Positions 30,801 through 42,836 of a DNA stretch of 64,000 nt are shown here, piece by piece. Source of the DNA: Aphelenchoides besseyi (Eukaryota > Nematoda > Chromadorea > Rhabditida > Aphelenchoididae). The translations under genes and the position numbers were made by a program. The first letter of the stretch is position 1. Each line of letters opens with the position of its first letter. The notes under the pieces are model-generated. The model was given only the letters and a program-made list of their open reading frames with translations. It was not told the DNA's origin and ran no database searches. The DNA lies in assembly GCA_024699855.1 (NCBI GenBank), contig JAMPIQ010000002.1, positions 9,114,001 through 9,178,000 on the forward strand, given 5' to 3'.

Positions 30801-33800
30801 TTCAGGATTCCACAAGCCGTTGCAATCGAACGTGCAGTATTGATGTTGTCACCGGTAACCATACGAACCGTAATTCCTGCTTGCTGACAACGATTAATCG
30901 CATCAGGGACTTCAGGTCGAACTGGATCTTGAATACCGACAATAGCAATAGCCGTAAGATCACAAACAATTTTGTCTTCGTCTTCCCAATCAATTTCGCC
31001 GCCATAATTGATCTCGTTCTCTTCAGCAGCGTTGCCTACAAATCCACACAATTAAATGGGCATATTCGTTAAATTCTACCTGGACGATAATCTTTGTAAG
31101 CCAAACAAATGGTACGCAAGCCATCAGATGCCATCGGCTCAATCACCGTACGCACCAGACGTTCGCAATCCTTTTCGGAAAAACGTTGAATGACGCCATT
31201 TGCTCCAAGAAACCAACGACATTTGGTAAGCACGATTTCGGATGCACCTTTGGTGAACAGACGATAACCGCCCTTATCATCCCATTTGTTTTCGAGAACA
31301 GTAGACATGGATTTTCGAACCGAATTGAATGTATAAACTTTAAAAATGCTCTCTTCAGGATGTTTGTCCCGAATTTGTTGATACGATTGATTCAAGGCCA
31401 ATACAAAACCTAGTAGACCGCATTCCGTCTTATTTCCCAGCTGACCGACTTGTTCGCCGGGATTTTTTGGCGGAACAACTTGAGATGAATAAGATGAGTT
31501 AATGCTGATCAAATTGATGAGAAGTTCACGAGTTTTCGGGTTCAGTGCTTCAAATTTGGGCGGTGTATCTTTGTAATGGACATCTAAGTATCGTGTGTAT
31601 TTCAACGTTTTCTAATTGCTACTTACCGTTTATGAAGCTTTGGACTACGGCCATTCGATTTGTTGTCAACGTTCCGGTCTTATCGGAGCAAATACTCGTT
31701 GCATTTCCCATTGTTTCACAAGCATCCAAATGTCGTACGAGATTGTTATCGTGCATCATCTGAATTTTAAAGATTAATACAAAAAAGTATGTGAAAACCG
31801 AACCTTTTTAACGGAATAAGCCAACGATAAGGTTACGGCAAGTGGAAGACCTTCGGGAACTGCAACGACCAGGACTGTTACTCCAATAATCAAAAAGTTG
31901 ATGTAATAGTTGAAATCAGCCAAACTGAAGGATTTCCCTTCAATCACGTAGTGCGAAATGACAAAGCGAATAACTAAGATCAACACCGTACACCCGGCAA
32001 CAAATGAACCCGCATATCTGAAAGCGCGATCATAAAATTGATATTCTGGTATTCATGGACTTTACAACTCATAAGACTTACCCAATTTGAATTGCCAATC
32101 GAGTTAGTTTAGCTTGAAGTACCGATCGTTCCTTTTTGCCCGTTTCCCCTTCTTCATCTTTCGGTTGCAAAGATGCACCCGCAGCTGCACCGTTGTATCC
32201 ATCTAATTTGATGTCTAGAATTCGAGAATAAGATCAAATTTTGAACATTTCGTAGCCCCCTAATTGTATGGTGCTCAATATCTGTATCACGACCACAACT
32301 ATACCGTACAATTAAATATAAATTCGATTCAAAATTCATTCAATTTCGAGACAAAACTTGAATTCGTATCCAAATAAAATTTCCGTACAAAACAACGTGA
32401 ACCTTTTTTTGTAATGCAAAAACTATACAACCATTGAGACAATACAAAACGACTATCAATGTTGAAGCGCACATTCGTGGCATTTAAACAACACGGAACG
32501 CGAACTTACGATCTTCGTTAAGTAACGCCTGTTTCGTGCCGTCGTCTAGCGTGATGGTCGGTGGCTCGGATCCTAGAAAACAATAAGCAACACTATAGTG
32601 CCAAGACACAACGAAGCATCAAACTGATTTCTAATCAAAGTACAAAAGCCGCGTACTACATTGAGCTATAATTTTTGCTGTTGCGACCACTGAATTCGTT
32701 TTTGTGCGCATGTTTCTTAGAAATACGTGGAGTCGCAAAAGATAGAATGGCCGAGAAATCAATGATAACAAAACACTAACAGAAAGTCGAAAGTGAACAA
32801 CAACAACGACAACAAAGGTGCAACCGTAGACGGACGACACACGAGAAAACATGCAATTGGGATAAATGTCACTAACCAAAAGCTACAAGACAATTACAGA
32901 TAGAATTAGTGCCCAAGAATGTCACAACACTTTTCGTGCACTTGGAGCCAATTAAACCGAAAGCAAAGATGTTCGAAAGATTGTACTCCGAATGCACACC
33001 TATGTCTCGTTGCTTACCTTCAATAGAACCGGCGTACGGAATCGAACGACGAATACGCACTAGAATGACCATTGATATAAAGAAAACATGTAAATTGGAA
33101 AGTAATTGATCTCAGAATCGAACAAATCCAAACTGCACGCGTGCCAAATGAACCGATGAGTAACGAAGAGAACACAAACGCAATAGATCGCTTAGAAGCA
33201 GAGGTTCTTCGTAGCTACAGAATTTCACCGTCCCCATTTTAACATAAAAATACCGATGGTATGGAAAGTTGGGAGTTGGATAATGAAACGAAAGAAACTA
33301 ATCATTTTCGCGGATTATTCGTTTTCGTTCACACCACTCAGAAATAAAATCTAGAAATTGGAACACAAACAAGATGTCTTCGACTGAAATCGATTGAAGA
33401 AAAACATTGATTTTATGCAGACAAGAAAAATCTGATGGTCAGTTTCTTAACGCTTTCGCTATGAATGCATTCAATGCGTGCAACTTCTTGCTTGCTATTT
33501 TTGTTCTTGAATTGCAAGCTAAACAACTTACCAGATGCTTTGCTCTTTCGACGTGTTTTGCGTTCTAGAAACTCAGAATGAAAATTCAACCAAAGAAATC
33601 ACTGACCTTCGCGTTTGTTAGCCTTTCGTTCCTCTTCTGCCACTGTTTTAGCTGCTCCCAGCAATGTCATAATGATACCCGTTTGTGAACTGACACCAAC
33701 AGCCGTAACGAGTATTTTCCCACTACCTTCCATAACGTGTGTACCTTAAGAAAAAGAAACCAAAATAAGAATTGTACGCGATTTCTTACCCGATAAAAGC

Positions 33801-34625
33801 ATTGGATCGTGTTCGGGCGACTTTCGAATTTGATCGGATTCACCAGTCAACGACGATTCATCGATTTTCAGATCATTCGACTGAATAACAATGCCGTCTG
33901 CAGGAAGTAGATCGCCTGAAAAGAAACAATCAAACTAGTCATAGTCAACTCTCGTACCATATTTGATTTGTGCCACATCACCAACAACCAACTCGTTGAC
34001 GACCACTTGTATTTGATTTCCACCACGAATAACCGAAAATTTGTGTTCGGTTTCGATTTTGGCTTGCAGTCCACGAAACTGCCGTTCTTTCGTGTAATCG
34101 TTTAATGCCGTAACCAAAACAACAACAACAACAGAAATGAGGATTGCCACACCCTCGATCCAACCCGCATCGTGTTCCGATTCATCGACTGCTGCTGAAA
34201 TTGAAAACATGAATTCGAAGTGAAACAGTTGATCTTACCGCCACCTTCATCGGGCGGTCTGTAGAACGATAAAAGTAGGGATACAATTGCACTAACTAAG
34301 AGAATAATCAGCGTTACATCCTAAAAGATGAAGAAATAAACCAGAAAATTGAATGAAAACCACTCACCTGTAATGCTTCCCACACCAACGCAAAGAAACC
34401 TTTTGGAGGATGAGGGGGAATTTCATTGGCACCAAATGCCGCTCTTCGCTGCTCCAACTCCTCTTGGGTGTTGGGGAGACCGTTGACCGGATCGGTTCTC
34501 AATTTGCCACAAAGTCCTTCGATACCGCCGTATTCGCTGTCGATGCGCTCTCGTGCTTCTGCTCCTCGACACTCCATGAGCGTCTTGAGCTCTTCGAGCG
34601 TACAGCCGTATGGATTAGAGGACAT
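24639..34625 (-). CDS. Plasma-membrane Ca2+-transporting ATPase (PMCA), paralogue A
   Basis: Exports cytosolic Ca2+ using ATP; type IIB P-ATPase. ATG at 34625 ([14 protein letters not shown]). In order: the ALTDVTL-type M1/M2 exons near 34.3 kb, actuator loop [10 protein letters not shown] near 33.8 kb, [18 protein letters not shown] (M4) near 31.85 kb, phosphorylation motif [13 protein letters not shown] near 31.7 kb, nucleotide domain with KGASE near 31.24 kb, hinge [15 protein letters not shown] near 30.57 kb, M5-M6 VMWGRNVYD and [17 protein letters not shown], and C-terminal [15 protein letters not shown] at 29.5 kb, where the calmodulin-binding region starts. Two alternative C-termini and several cassette exons are listed separately. 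Introns are short except in those alternative regions. Paralogue B lies at 50.8-55.7 kb. Confidence 0.95.
25850..25921 (-). CDS. PMCA-A 72-nt cassette exon inside the calmodulin-binding region
   Basis: Exactly 72 nt, phase 0 to phase 0, flanked by acceptor ggtttgcag and donor gtaagc. It encodes [16 protein letters not shown] and eight further residues (STAPTDQA). It would insert between RLQTQ (29.47 kb) and IRVVKAF (24857), splitting the calmodulin-binding sequence without breaking frame. Use as a cassette is inferred from phase, splice signals and position. No transcript is available here. Confidence 0.55.
27230..27757 (-). CDS. PMCA-A alternative C-terminal exon 1 (long tail, own stop)
   Basis: Acceptor catctacag then CTGCGCGTTGTGAAAGCC, giving [14 protein letters not shown], which continues the calmodulin-binding helix directly after RLQTQ (phase 0). 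It is followed by about 160 residues rich in Ser, Asn, Gln and Gly, with stop TAA at 27230. Because the IRVVKAF exon at 24857 would occupy the same place, the two look mutually exclusive. The tail ends SIAHV, which is not a class I PDZ ligand. Mammalian PMCAs vary their calmodulin domain and tail at splice site C, and this exon plays the same structural part. Confidence 0.75.
   Translation of the reverse strand: MRVVKAFRSTLDEFDERRSTTSSQSLHSMRGLGGVAIPARLSNGPSQLADGLIGFNRRAVNNIYVPSQQHKSLHVQNSNSSTTGPPNGNVLANTAGQSATVVVENGRYGACGGRYEQPPLSPTAANNLTAYLPPDKVEKIPLVQQWSPSTGVRSSVTRHIGKSMSLDAPVSIAHV
27758..29470. other. PMCA-A long intron before the alternative tails
   Basis: 1.7 kb between the RLQTQ exon and the first alternative tail. 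With the introns at 25922-27229 and 24858-25849 it makes about 4 kb of non-coding sequence, in a genome where introns are otherwise about 40 nt. Only short open frames are present and none shows a family motif. The length fits regulated splicing. I see no nested gene here. Confidence 0.6.
32510..33564 (-). CDS. PMCA-A cluster of three phase-1 mini-exons in the first cytosolic loop
   Basis: Three small exons lie between GSGKILV.. (ending near 33605) and the exon starting near 32215. They are 33532-33564 (33 nt, KTRRKSKAS), 33018-33059 (42 nt, [13 protein letters not shown]) and 32510-32572 (63 nt, [15 protein letters not shown]). All start and end in phase 1 and have lengths divisible by three, so each can be skipped or included alone. 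The introns around them are long for this genome (about 300-470 nt). The place corresponds to splice site A of vertebrate PMCAs, next to the phospholipid-sensitive region. Alternative use is inferred. Confidence 0.6.
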
Positions 34626-37600
34626 GGCGGCGATATTGATTTGATCTAATGAATCAGGTCCTCGAGTTGTTGATCATGGCTAGTTAACGACACAACACCC
34701 GACTCTGCTTTGCGACTCCCAATTCTTCAGGTGGTCTTGTTGATCACACTAGAAGGTGGAAAGAAGTGATCTAAAATCCTCGAATAAATTCCCATTTTAA
34801 CACAAAAAGCACGATCGTCATCGCGATAGCAAACAAAACGAAAAAAGTTCACGTCGTTTGACGCAGGAAATTCGCGGTAAAATTGAAACGCGAAAGTTAT
34901 GCTTTTCGGATGCGTGTGCGACGCTTCTTTTCGATTATTCGCATTTTTTGGACAAAAACCGAAAAGCACTCGGTACAAAACGGGAAGAAAGCAAAAAGGA
35001 CACGACGGCGCATCACTATTTACACTCGAAACGGACGCATAAACCCACTGCTGCGCTTCTTTCTCGTTCAACCTTTGCAGTTTGTTGAGAGCGAGATGCG
35101 CTCGTTCGAGATCCGTGAGTCCCCATTATCTGACGTCAATTCGAGGGTATCAATAATCAAACACAAGAATGTGCTTTCGGTTGTTTGTTGAAACGTTACG
35201 TTTGACGACGTCAAAGACGATAAGATAAAAAGGGAAAGTTGGGGACTATTTTTGCGTCTCACAACAATCGAAACAAGCTAATTAACTGGTCAGTCGATTT
35301 GGAGTTAAGGAAACGGGAAGACTGCTAATACGCAGTGATCAGAAACACGACCAAAAACAATTCGCGCTGAATTGAAAATAAGAATCTAGGCGATCTAGAA
35401 AGCCAAATTAAAATAGAAACTAACGCAAATACCGTGTAGTAGATTCGTTAAACGCCATACACTCGGACGCGTTTTATCATTCAAGAGGTCCGACAAACAA
35501 AAGCCAATAGCAAAACATGAAGACTCGTCGTATCGTTGTCGTATCCCCTGGCAGTTTTATAGCCGTCAAACGAGCATTCCAATTACGGTGAAAAAACTGT
35601 GAATGTGTGCTATGCATTTAAACCAGGCTTCAACTAAGCAATGATGTTCATGACCAATTGATTTCTCTACTCAACTTTTGGTTGAAAACTTTTTTTGGAT
35701 ATTGAAAGTGATGAAAACGAGTTAACTGTTAATCACTAAAACCAACGGTGAACATCAAAGTTTTTGGAATTTTCGCGCAAAAGTGTGAATAATTGGGCGG
35801 GAAGAAGGATAATGATAACAAAACATACGACAACATAACAACCGCAACGACAAAACAGAGCTGGAGGATGATTGTGGCGCAGCGCTGCCTACGATTAGTC
35901 GGTCGTGGGAGTCTGTGGCCCGCAGCGACGGCAGGAAAATAAAGCAGAACAAGCGGCGCAGTTTGCGATGAACTCGGATAGAAAGCGGGCCGAAAGCGAG
36001 GAGAAGAGAGGAAAAAGGGTTATAGTCAACGATGGCAATACGGAACGCCCTGGGGCAAGAAAACCCGATGAAGACCAAACACGTCGGACAACGTCCTTTG
36101 GTCGTGCCGTTGCAGTGGAGAGTCGAAAAAACTCGCCGTTTTTCGCCCCGTTTTAACGTTGCCTCAGCATGTGCATTCCCGAACTCCTACATCTTCATTT
36201 CGAAGGGCAAACTTGGAGTGGCAAGTGGCGGCATAACGGACAACCGCTTGCCAAAGGAGTCTCGCTTCAATGAGACGCTTCTGGGACAACGATGACGACA
36301 CGCCTGCAAAAAGCAAAAGTGCACTGCATTTGTATCACTTCTCTCGGTCGCTATCACTCCGTTTGTCCATTCACTATATCCGTTTTCCTCAGGTCAGATA
36401 ACGAAACCCTGGGCTTAAAGACACGTGTGCAGTCCCGGGGCATATGTGACCTGTCACAGCTGTTGAAAAGCTGTTCCAACTTCTTCTTGTTTTCTATAAA
36501 ACTCGAATGGAAACGATCAGTGAAAACCAAGAATTAAGAGCCATCAAACCACCCATCTGCCAATTCGGCCAGAAATTCGAAACTCTCAAGCGGCGGTTTC
36601 TAACCAACAAAGTTGGGCGCAATTCGAACATTACGAGATGCCCAACGAACGAATAAATTTTATCTCGGATCTCAGCGGTTTTTCTCTTCACAACAACAAA
36701 CGGCCCACTGGTGAGGGGATATTGATTGGCGGCGGTGAAGAACAAATCGCTACAATCGGAACGACGACTATCCCGAATTGCATGTGTCATTTCGGCAGAT
36801 TTATGAAGTGGTTAAAGGCGTTCAAAGTTTTCGCAGTTTTTCAGACTTTGACAGCAATCGCCCGCAAAAACACAGATAACCGCAAATCAATACTTTCCCG
36901 ATGATCACGTCGCTTTTTGTAGAAGCAAAAGAAGAGGGTCGTTCGTTTAGCAGACTTTCCAGCAGATGAGTTCCAATCTGACAGGCCGCTCAAAAGCTCT
37001 ACGGGAATTTGTGGTCAAAAGCAGCGCGTCGTCACTTATCTTCAATTTCCGGCGCCGTTAAGTTGGAATTTGAATCGAAAGCAAACAAAAGTTTCGATAA
37101 AAGTTTTCACTCCAAAAACGCCGTTTGAGTGTTAGGCGTACAATTTTGCTGCACAAACTCGGGAATATGTGCGGTAACATTTGACAGCTACGTCCAAGTG
37201 AAATATCAAAATTGCTGTTCAGAAGAATTTGTGCGTAAGACTCACAAAGCTCTGTCAGTTGGCCACACTCTCCGCTCGAACATCGCCAATTTGTCGGCGT
37301 TTATTCTTTTGGCTCGTCGCGCTTTTGCGTTTATTTTCAAAAGAAATCTACGCAATGGACGTTCGGCTTATGTTCGACTTACAAGTTAATGGTCGGCCTT
37401 TGTCTTCGCGAAGGAAGAAAACAGTTTGGAAATCATTCAAAATCCCCCAACTTCTTTTACTGTTTGGAACCTTAAGTCGATATTCCACACCACTTTGTTA
37501 CTTTAATTTGTCATTAAAAAAAAGCCGACAGTTCGATAGTGCGATGAGGTACCTTTGATTCAGAGTTGAAAAAGCGAGTAATCAAAAGTTGAATTGTGCG

Positions 37601-40348
37601 GCCAGTTTCAAGCTCTCGCATGGTCTTACAATCGGACTCTATGGCTCAGGTTGGCATTCTTTTCGCTGTCAAATGCGTCGAACACTTTCACATACATCGT
37701 TTTCCTCATTCTAAAAGCTTTCATTCTTTACAAACGGTTCGAACAAGTAAACGAGCCGAATGCCTTCGGTTGAAATAGACGGAAAGGTCGCGAAAAAACG
37801 GTTTTAGTGCACCGTGGACACTAAGCCAATTCCCCTTCAATGTTGCAACGACATTATTCGGCGGATGATAGAGACAGGAATCGCATTAAAACCGTCGGGT
37901 TTCAGCAAATACAAGCTGTCAAAGTAGAGATTGTTGGATCGCGGCTTTGTTCCGAGTGTTCATTTTGATTGGTTTCTCTCAAGAAGTGACTGTTATGGCA
38001 AACCTACGGAATTTTTTTGTTTTAAAGGACCAAAAATGTGTGGAAAAATAACACTGAAAAGTCTGCGCTCCAATGGGAATTTGCGCCACTCGGAAACGTC
38101 GCTGAAGACGCCGCCAACGTTGTCAGACGTTTTGTTCCACTGTTTGGTCGTAAATTTACGCGTCGTTTGTGCAGAACATTTTAGACGGTGGTGAGAGACG
38201 ACGTCCAATTGCCGGCAACAACTTCTTTCCACGATCTCTGAACACACAAAGACTACAGCCGCTTTTTCTATCTCCAAACGTCTTTAACTGTTCGCCGTTG
38301 GTCGATGTACAGAATGGCAAGTTTGGGACAAAATTAAACATCCGGTTTGAGGCATCGTTTTGGTTCGCCCACGAGTTTAACGCATCCGTTGAATAGTGGC
38401 GCAAATGATCAGTGGAAGAAAAGTGCAATTACTCACTGGTCATTAGACTTCTCAACACCGTTAAATATTCATAAGTCAAACAAGAAAAGTTTGCCGCTCT
38501 TCTACAATGGGGCATTTTTGTTTAAGAAACAGAAAGAGTGAAGACATTAGAGCAAACAAAAGTTTGCCGGAGAACTTGTCTAGTCAGGTTGTTAGCCGCA
38601 TTTTGTCTGTAAAACACACCGCTCTGTAAAGTTTGTGTGTAGAAAAACTCGTCAAATTCGTGAAAGAAAGAGAAGTCGCACGTACTCGGGTTTCAAGTGA
38701 TACGAAATTTCCAATGGCCACTGCTTAAACGTCTGCAAAACAAAACGAACAAACCTGGACACAACGAACCTGACGTCGAGGTTTTAATATCATACATAAA
38801 CACAGATTTTTTACTCTAATAGTTAATTACAAATCAAAAACAGCGAATAGAAGTGTTCCATAGAATCTGATACACTAATTCTGTCAATATACCTTTCCGA
38901 CAAACGCCAATTAAAAAGATAGCAGAGGATGCAAGGAACCGCCAATTTTGTCGAAAGTATGTGTCGTAAAACGCACTCAAAAGACGTCTTGTCAACAGTC
39001 AAACTTTCCGTTGCGTTGGCATTTGCCTGTTTGTTTTTGATTGAACTTGTGATAAGATATTGGAGGTGTTTACACTGAACTCCACGTCAAAGCATTGCAC
39101 TCAAACGGTCCTTTGTTGCGTGCTGTTGTGTGGTAGAAATGAGCAGATGGCAGGAAAATGAAAACAATTTGTAGATGCGAAGACAAAATGTAAACATTTG
39201 CGCTGATTGTAATCAAGTCAATGGAAAACGTCGTATAATTCGTTTCGATGAGTTCATTTCCAAAAACAAAGCAAGTCATTTGGGTGGTTAGACCGAAATA
39301 GATGACTAAAATCTTCAAAGACCGTAGCCGACGATCATGTATGCAGATAGAGACGTGATCGTTAGTCGCAATTGTTTATGGTCGAGATTTGCGTGCATTC
39401 AACGCTTACGAAAAAGCACCTGTATGAATAGATACGAGAATTGGCACGGACAAGCGTGCCAAATCTTAGGGACCAATACGAAAACGAAGAACGCAAATTG
39501 AAGAAGCCGCATAAAATCAAACCATCGACGTTGTGGCCGAACAAGGTCGCTAAACACCGGGCTTATCGCTAATGTAAAACAACAATAAAATTATTCAACA
39601 AAACGCCAAGACACGAAGTGCACACTCGAAATAGGAGAATTCAATTTCCGGTTTGTGGACACAACGTTTTTACTTGTCGTCGTAGGTCTGTCGCGTGATG
39701 AAAGAAGGACGATCATTTGAAATGCTCTTCGAAGACTCGTAGATGGAAACAGATTGTTGAGGCAATTAACCGGCTACGACGCCAATGGTTGAGATCTGAC
39801 ATTTGATTCTACGACACGAACTGTTCGACAGACATTTTGGCGGAAAACTAAATTTGTTGGAAAAACAACGGGGTCATAGAGAAGAAAGAAATCTCGGATT
39901 TGTAAGCCGACAAACTTTCATAAAATTTTAATGTTTCAAACAAACCGCGTGGGAGACGAACATCGGAGCGGAAACTCGCTCATAACGAAGAGCATTTCAA
40001 TAGGATGTTTGGTCCTTATGACTTCACTTAGCACTATGGTTTACCGTTTAATTATAACCGTGAGTCCCAGAAACGGAAAAGCGAAATCCGTAGGGCGTTT
40101 ACATGGCCGGGCATTTTAAATGCAACGTTTGTCCGACTAGTCGGCATTCACTGTCTCTTTGCTACGTATCGAGACACGTCAATGCGGTCGAAAACCAAAT
40201 GTTGGAGTTCAGGTCTTTGTACAAGTATGTAGAAGTAAACTATTACTGTAGCAGGGTTTTTGATCTCCTGTTATGCTTAATTTTATTTCAATTAAACGCA
40301 TACAACCGACTATACAGCTAATTTAAATCAAAGTTGTGATTAAAATCT
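34626..40348. other. 5.7-kb stretch without a recognised gene
   Basis: Between the PMCA-A start and the K2P channel end. Open frames on both strands are short, overlapping and compositionally random (Arg/Lys- or Phe-rich), and none matches a family I know. GC-richer patches occur near 35.9-36.1 kb. It should contain the PMCA-A promoter and 5'UTR exons and perhaps distal regulatory DNA. No tandem repeat, transposase, tRNA or CRISPR-like structure was seen. Confidence 0.6.
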
Positions 40349-42027
40349 TCAATACGCAAATTTGAACTCCAACGAGGTGTTGTTATTGATTTCGCTTTTT
40401 TCTTCCTCATCACTGTCTTCTGGGTCAGATTCCGGCTGAAACGTGTGACGGTATGCGTGCTGCCCAGCAGCCATCCAGATAGGAAACGATACAATGGTTG
40501 TCATCTTCTTCTTTTGCATCGTTTCGACTTTTTCAGCGTCGATGAATTCCGGGAACCCGAAGCCGTCTTTTATGATCATTTTTACTAAAGACGGTGGCCA
40601 GATACCTCAAACACACACTGATTGAATTGTGAATATCCAAACACACCTTCTAAGAAAAGATAAGACTGTGGAACCGAATCGAGCTTTCCTTCTTTCACGA
40701 GTATTGCATTCTGAATCAGTTGATTTAAGTCTAATTCAGAAAATGTTTCAGCATCCAGACCAATCGTTTGTCCAAGTGCGCTTAACAGCTCGTTGACTTG
40801 AAGTCTAAAATAGAATATGAATGTGTATCAATATTCTAATGATGTACTGTTTAGAACCGAACCAAATTTTCACGGCAGCAAAGTTCTTTGCTTTCCTCGA
40901 CGCGTAATACAACTTTTTAACATAAACGCTTCCCAACTCTAAAATCGACTGATTAGCATAAGCTTAAAAAAGACAAGGATTACCAACGGCATAAGTCGAA
41001 ATGCACAAACCAAAACACAAGTAAACAATGACAATTGGAATGAATATGTTTCTTTCTGGAATCAGATTTCCGAACTCAATGGCTGAGAAACAAATGTACG
41101 AATCGTAGAGTCCTGCGACGAAGTCGAATTTCCCGTTCAAAATCGGTATGAATATTGAACCGAACAACTGAATTTGAAGGTAATAAAGATACTCGAACTG
41201 ACTGAATCTCACCAAATAAGCACAAACAACACACGCCAAATAAATTGGCGAAATACCACTTGAAGTCGAGGATTCAGTTCCCCCACTGACAGTCGAAAAT
41301 CGAATACTCGACTTATCGTCGGATTTGCATCTGTTTCGCCAAGATGTTCTAACCGTCTTGTCCAGTCGTCTCAAGTATAACCCGAAGTTGGTGAGAATAA
41401 TTACCTTAAAAGCTTTCTCATAAATGTTCTACTTTAGAAGCTGATTCTAATTGACGCACTATTCAAAAGAAATTTTTGTCTTATAGACTTTTTAATATTA
41501 TGAAGAGATCAAAATCGTATGATTAGTGCGTCAACTAGAGCTTAATCATGGTACACACACAACATGGAACGCCAACTAGGCCAAATACGACGGTAAATAT
41601 CTTTCCATTTGATGTAGTAGTTTGGATTTTGCCATAGCCTGTAAATCTTCACGTACTAATACAATGCTTACAATAACTAACCCAATGTTGTCATGATACC
41701 AATAGCATAAAGAACCGCGGCTTTGAAGGTCCACATCGTTTGCTGATCCTCTAAGCATTTTTGGACAATAATTGATGCTGTGTCGATTGATTGACTGTAA
41801 CTACACACGTCTTTAAAGTGCAAATGATTCTTTAATTACCTTTTCATCACATTATTTATACACTCGTATTTCTGCATTTTGATTCGTTTGATCTCGTCTT
41901 CAAAATGATCCGCTTCAAAAAACAAGAACATGAACGCACCGCCTATTGCGTACAGAAACAAAAGTATGAGACTGAGCAAATTGGCAAAGAAAGACTTGTT
42001 TGTTTCGCTAATCAAAGGCAAAATCAT
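40349..42027 (-). CDS. Two-pore-domain potassium channel (TWK/K2P family)
   Basis: Background K+ channel of the plasma membrane. I chose the ATG at 42027; M1 is SLILLFLYAIGGAFMFLFFE. The exon starting at 41800 joins by a 39-nt intron (phase AG|T). Pore 1 is AAVLYAIGIMTTLG, completed as GYGK after a 43-nt intron, a normal T-x-G-Y-G filter. M2 is FTVVFGLVGVP. After an intron of about 150 nt comes VIILTNFGLYLRR. M3 lies near 41.23 kb and pore 2 at 41.07-41.11 kb reads CFSAIEFGNLIP. M4 is IPIVIVYLCFGLCIST, then ELGSVYVKKLYYASRK and an acidic C-terminus. The second filter has Glu where Gly is expected. Junctions after M2 and M4 are less certain. Confidence 0.85.
41447..41538. repeat. 92-bp unit with 18-bp terminal inverted repeats in a K2P intron
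   Basis: ctaattgacgcactattc at 41447-41464 pairs with gattagtgcgtcaactag at 41521-41538, with two mismatches in 18. The middle is AT-rich. The unit sits inside the K2P intron between M2 and the next exon and may explain why that intron is longer than its neighbours. It could be a tiny MITE-like element or a hairpin. No clear target duplication is seen. Confidence 0.55.
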
Positions 42028-42836
42028 TACAGACCAGCTTTCCAACAAAAAACTAAACGTTTCAAAAGGCAAAGTTCACGGCATTTTCACAGTGTTCGCA
42101 TCGTCGTCGTTCTATGCTCATTGATTGTAGTAAGTGAAAACTGAAAATCTAGTTATTAGAATACGTGACCAACATAAATTCATTAGAAGATAAGCGCGAG
42201 AACAACTGAACTCAACAAACCCTTAACTGGCCCGCATAAATTAGAAGTCGAGGAACTGTTTCGGAAGTTCAGTTTGTTCCGTTGACAATCCGGCAGTCGT
42301 AAAGCGGTTTAGCTCATCTCATTCAACTACGAGACCGAGCATTCTCAAAGGGTCGTCAAATGACAACAATAACTAACTTTAAGAAGGCAAAATGGAAACC
42401 AATTTCATGCATATCACGCGTGTACACGCCAAACGACCAAACATACGAGTCATCGAGAATCCGGCCTTAAGACGCGCTTGTTTTATTGCTCAAATGGATT
42501 TGACTACAAAAATCAACATGCAAAGATAAGTCCACCAATAGTCGTTACATATTCAAAGGCGTAGAGAGTTATAACATCGGAGCGAAATTAGTGTATCGGT
42601 TGACTGAATGTCGCACGTTTAGTGTAAACTGAAAACGAACGCATTGACTCATAAGTCTATTTGATTATGTAATTTGCGACCTTTGGTTGGCATTAGACTT
42701 CAATCCAAATCATCGACGATTTATTATTTTCAAGTCACATCATTCAAACAATGTAGTTGTGGAAATAAGCTTTTAGATTTATAATCAACTGTCAAATAGT
42801 TTTATCGGGACAATGCTCAGTTACACTTATTTCAAA
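42028..42836. other. Intergenic between K2P channel and nicotinamidase
   Basis: 0.8 kb, AT-rich, without a convincing open frame or repeat. It is expected to hold the K2P promoter and the nicotinamidase 3' end. No other feature seen. Confidence 0.6.

Noticed and set aside
34883..35191. 102-residue Arg-rich plus-strand open frame
   Set aside because: Composition is low complexity, there is no motif, and frames of similar length occur on both strands here.
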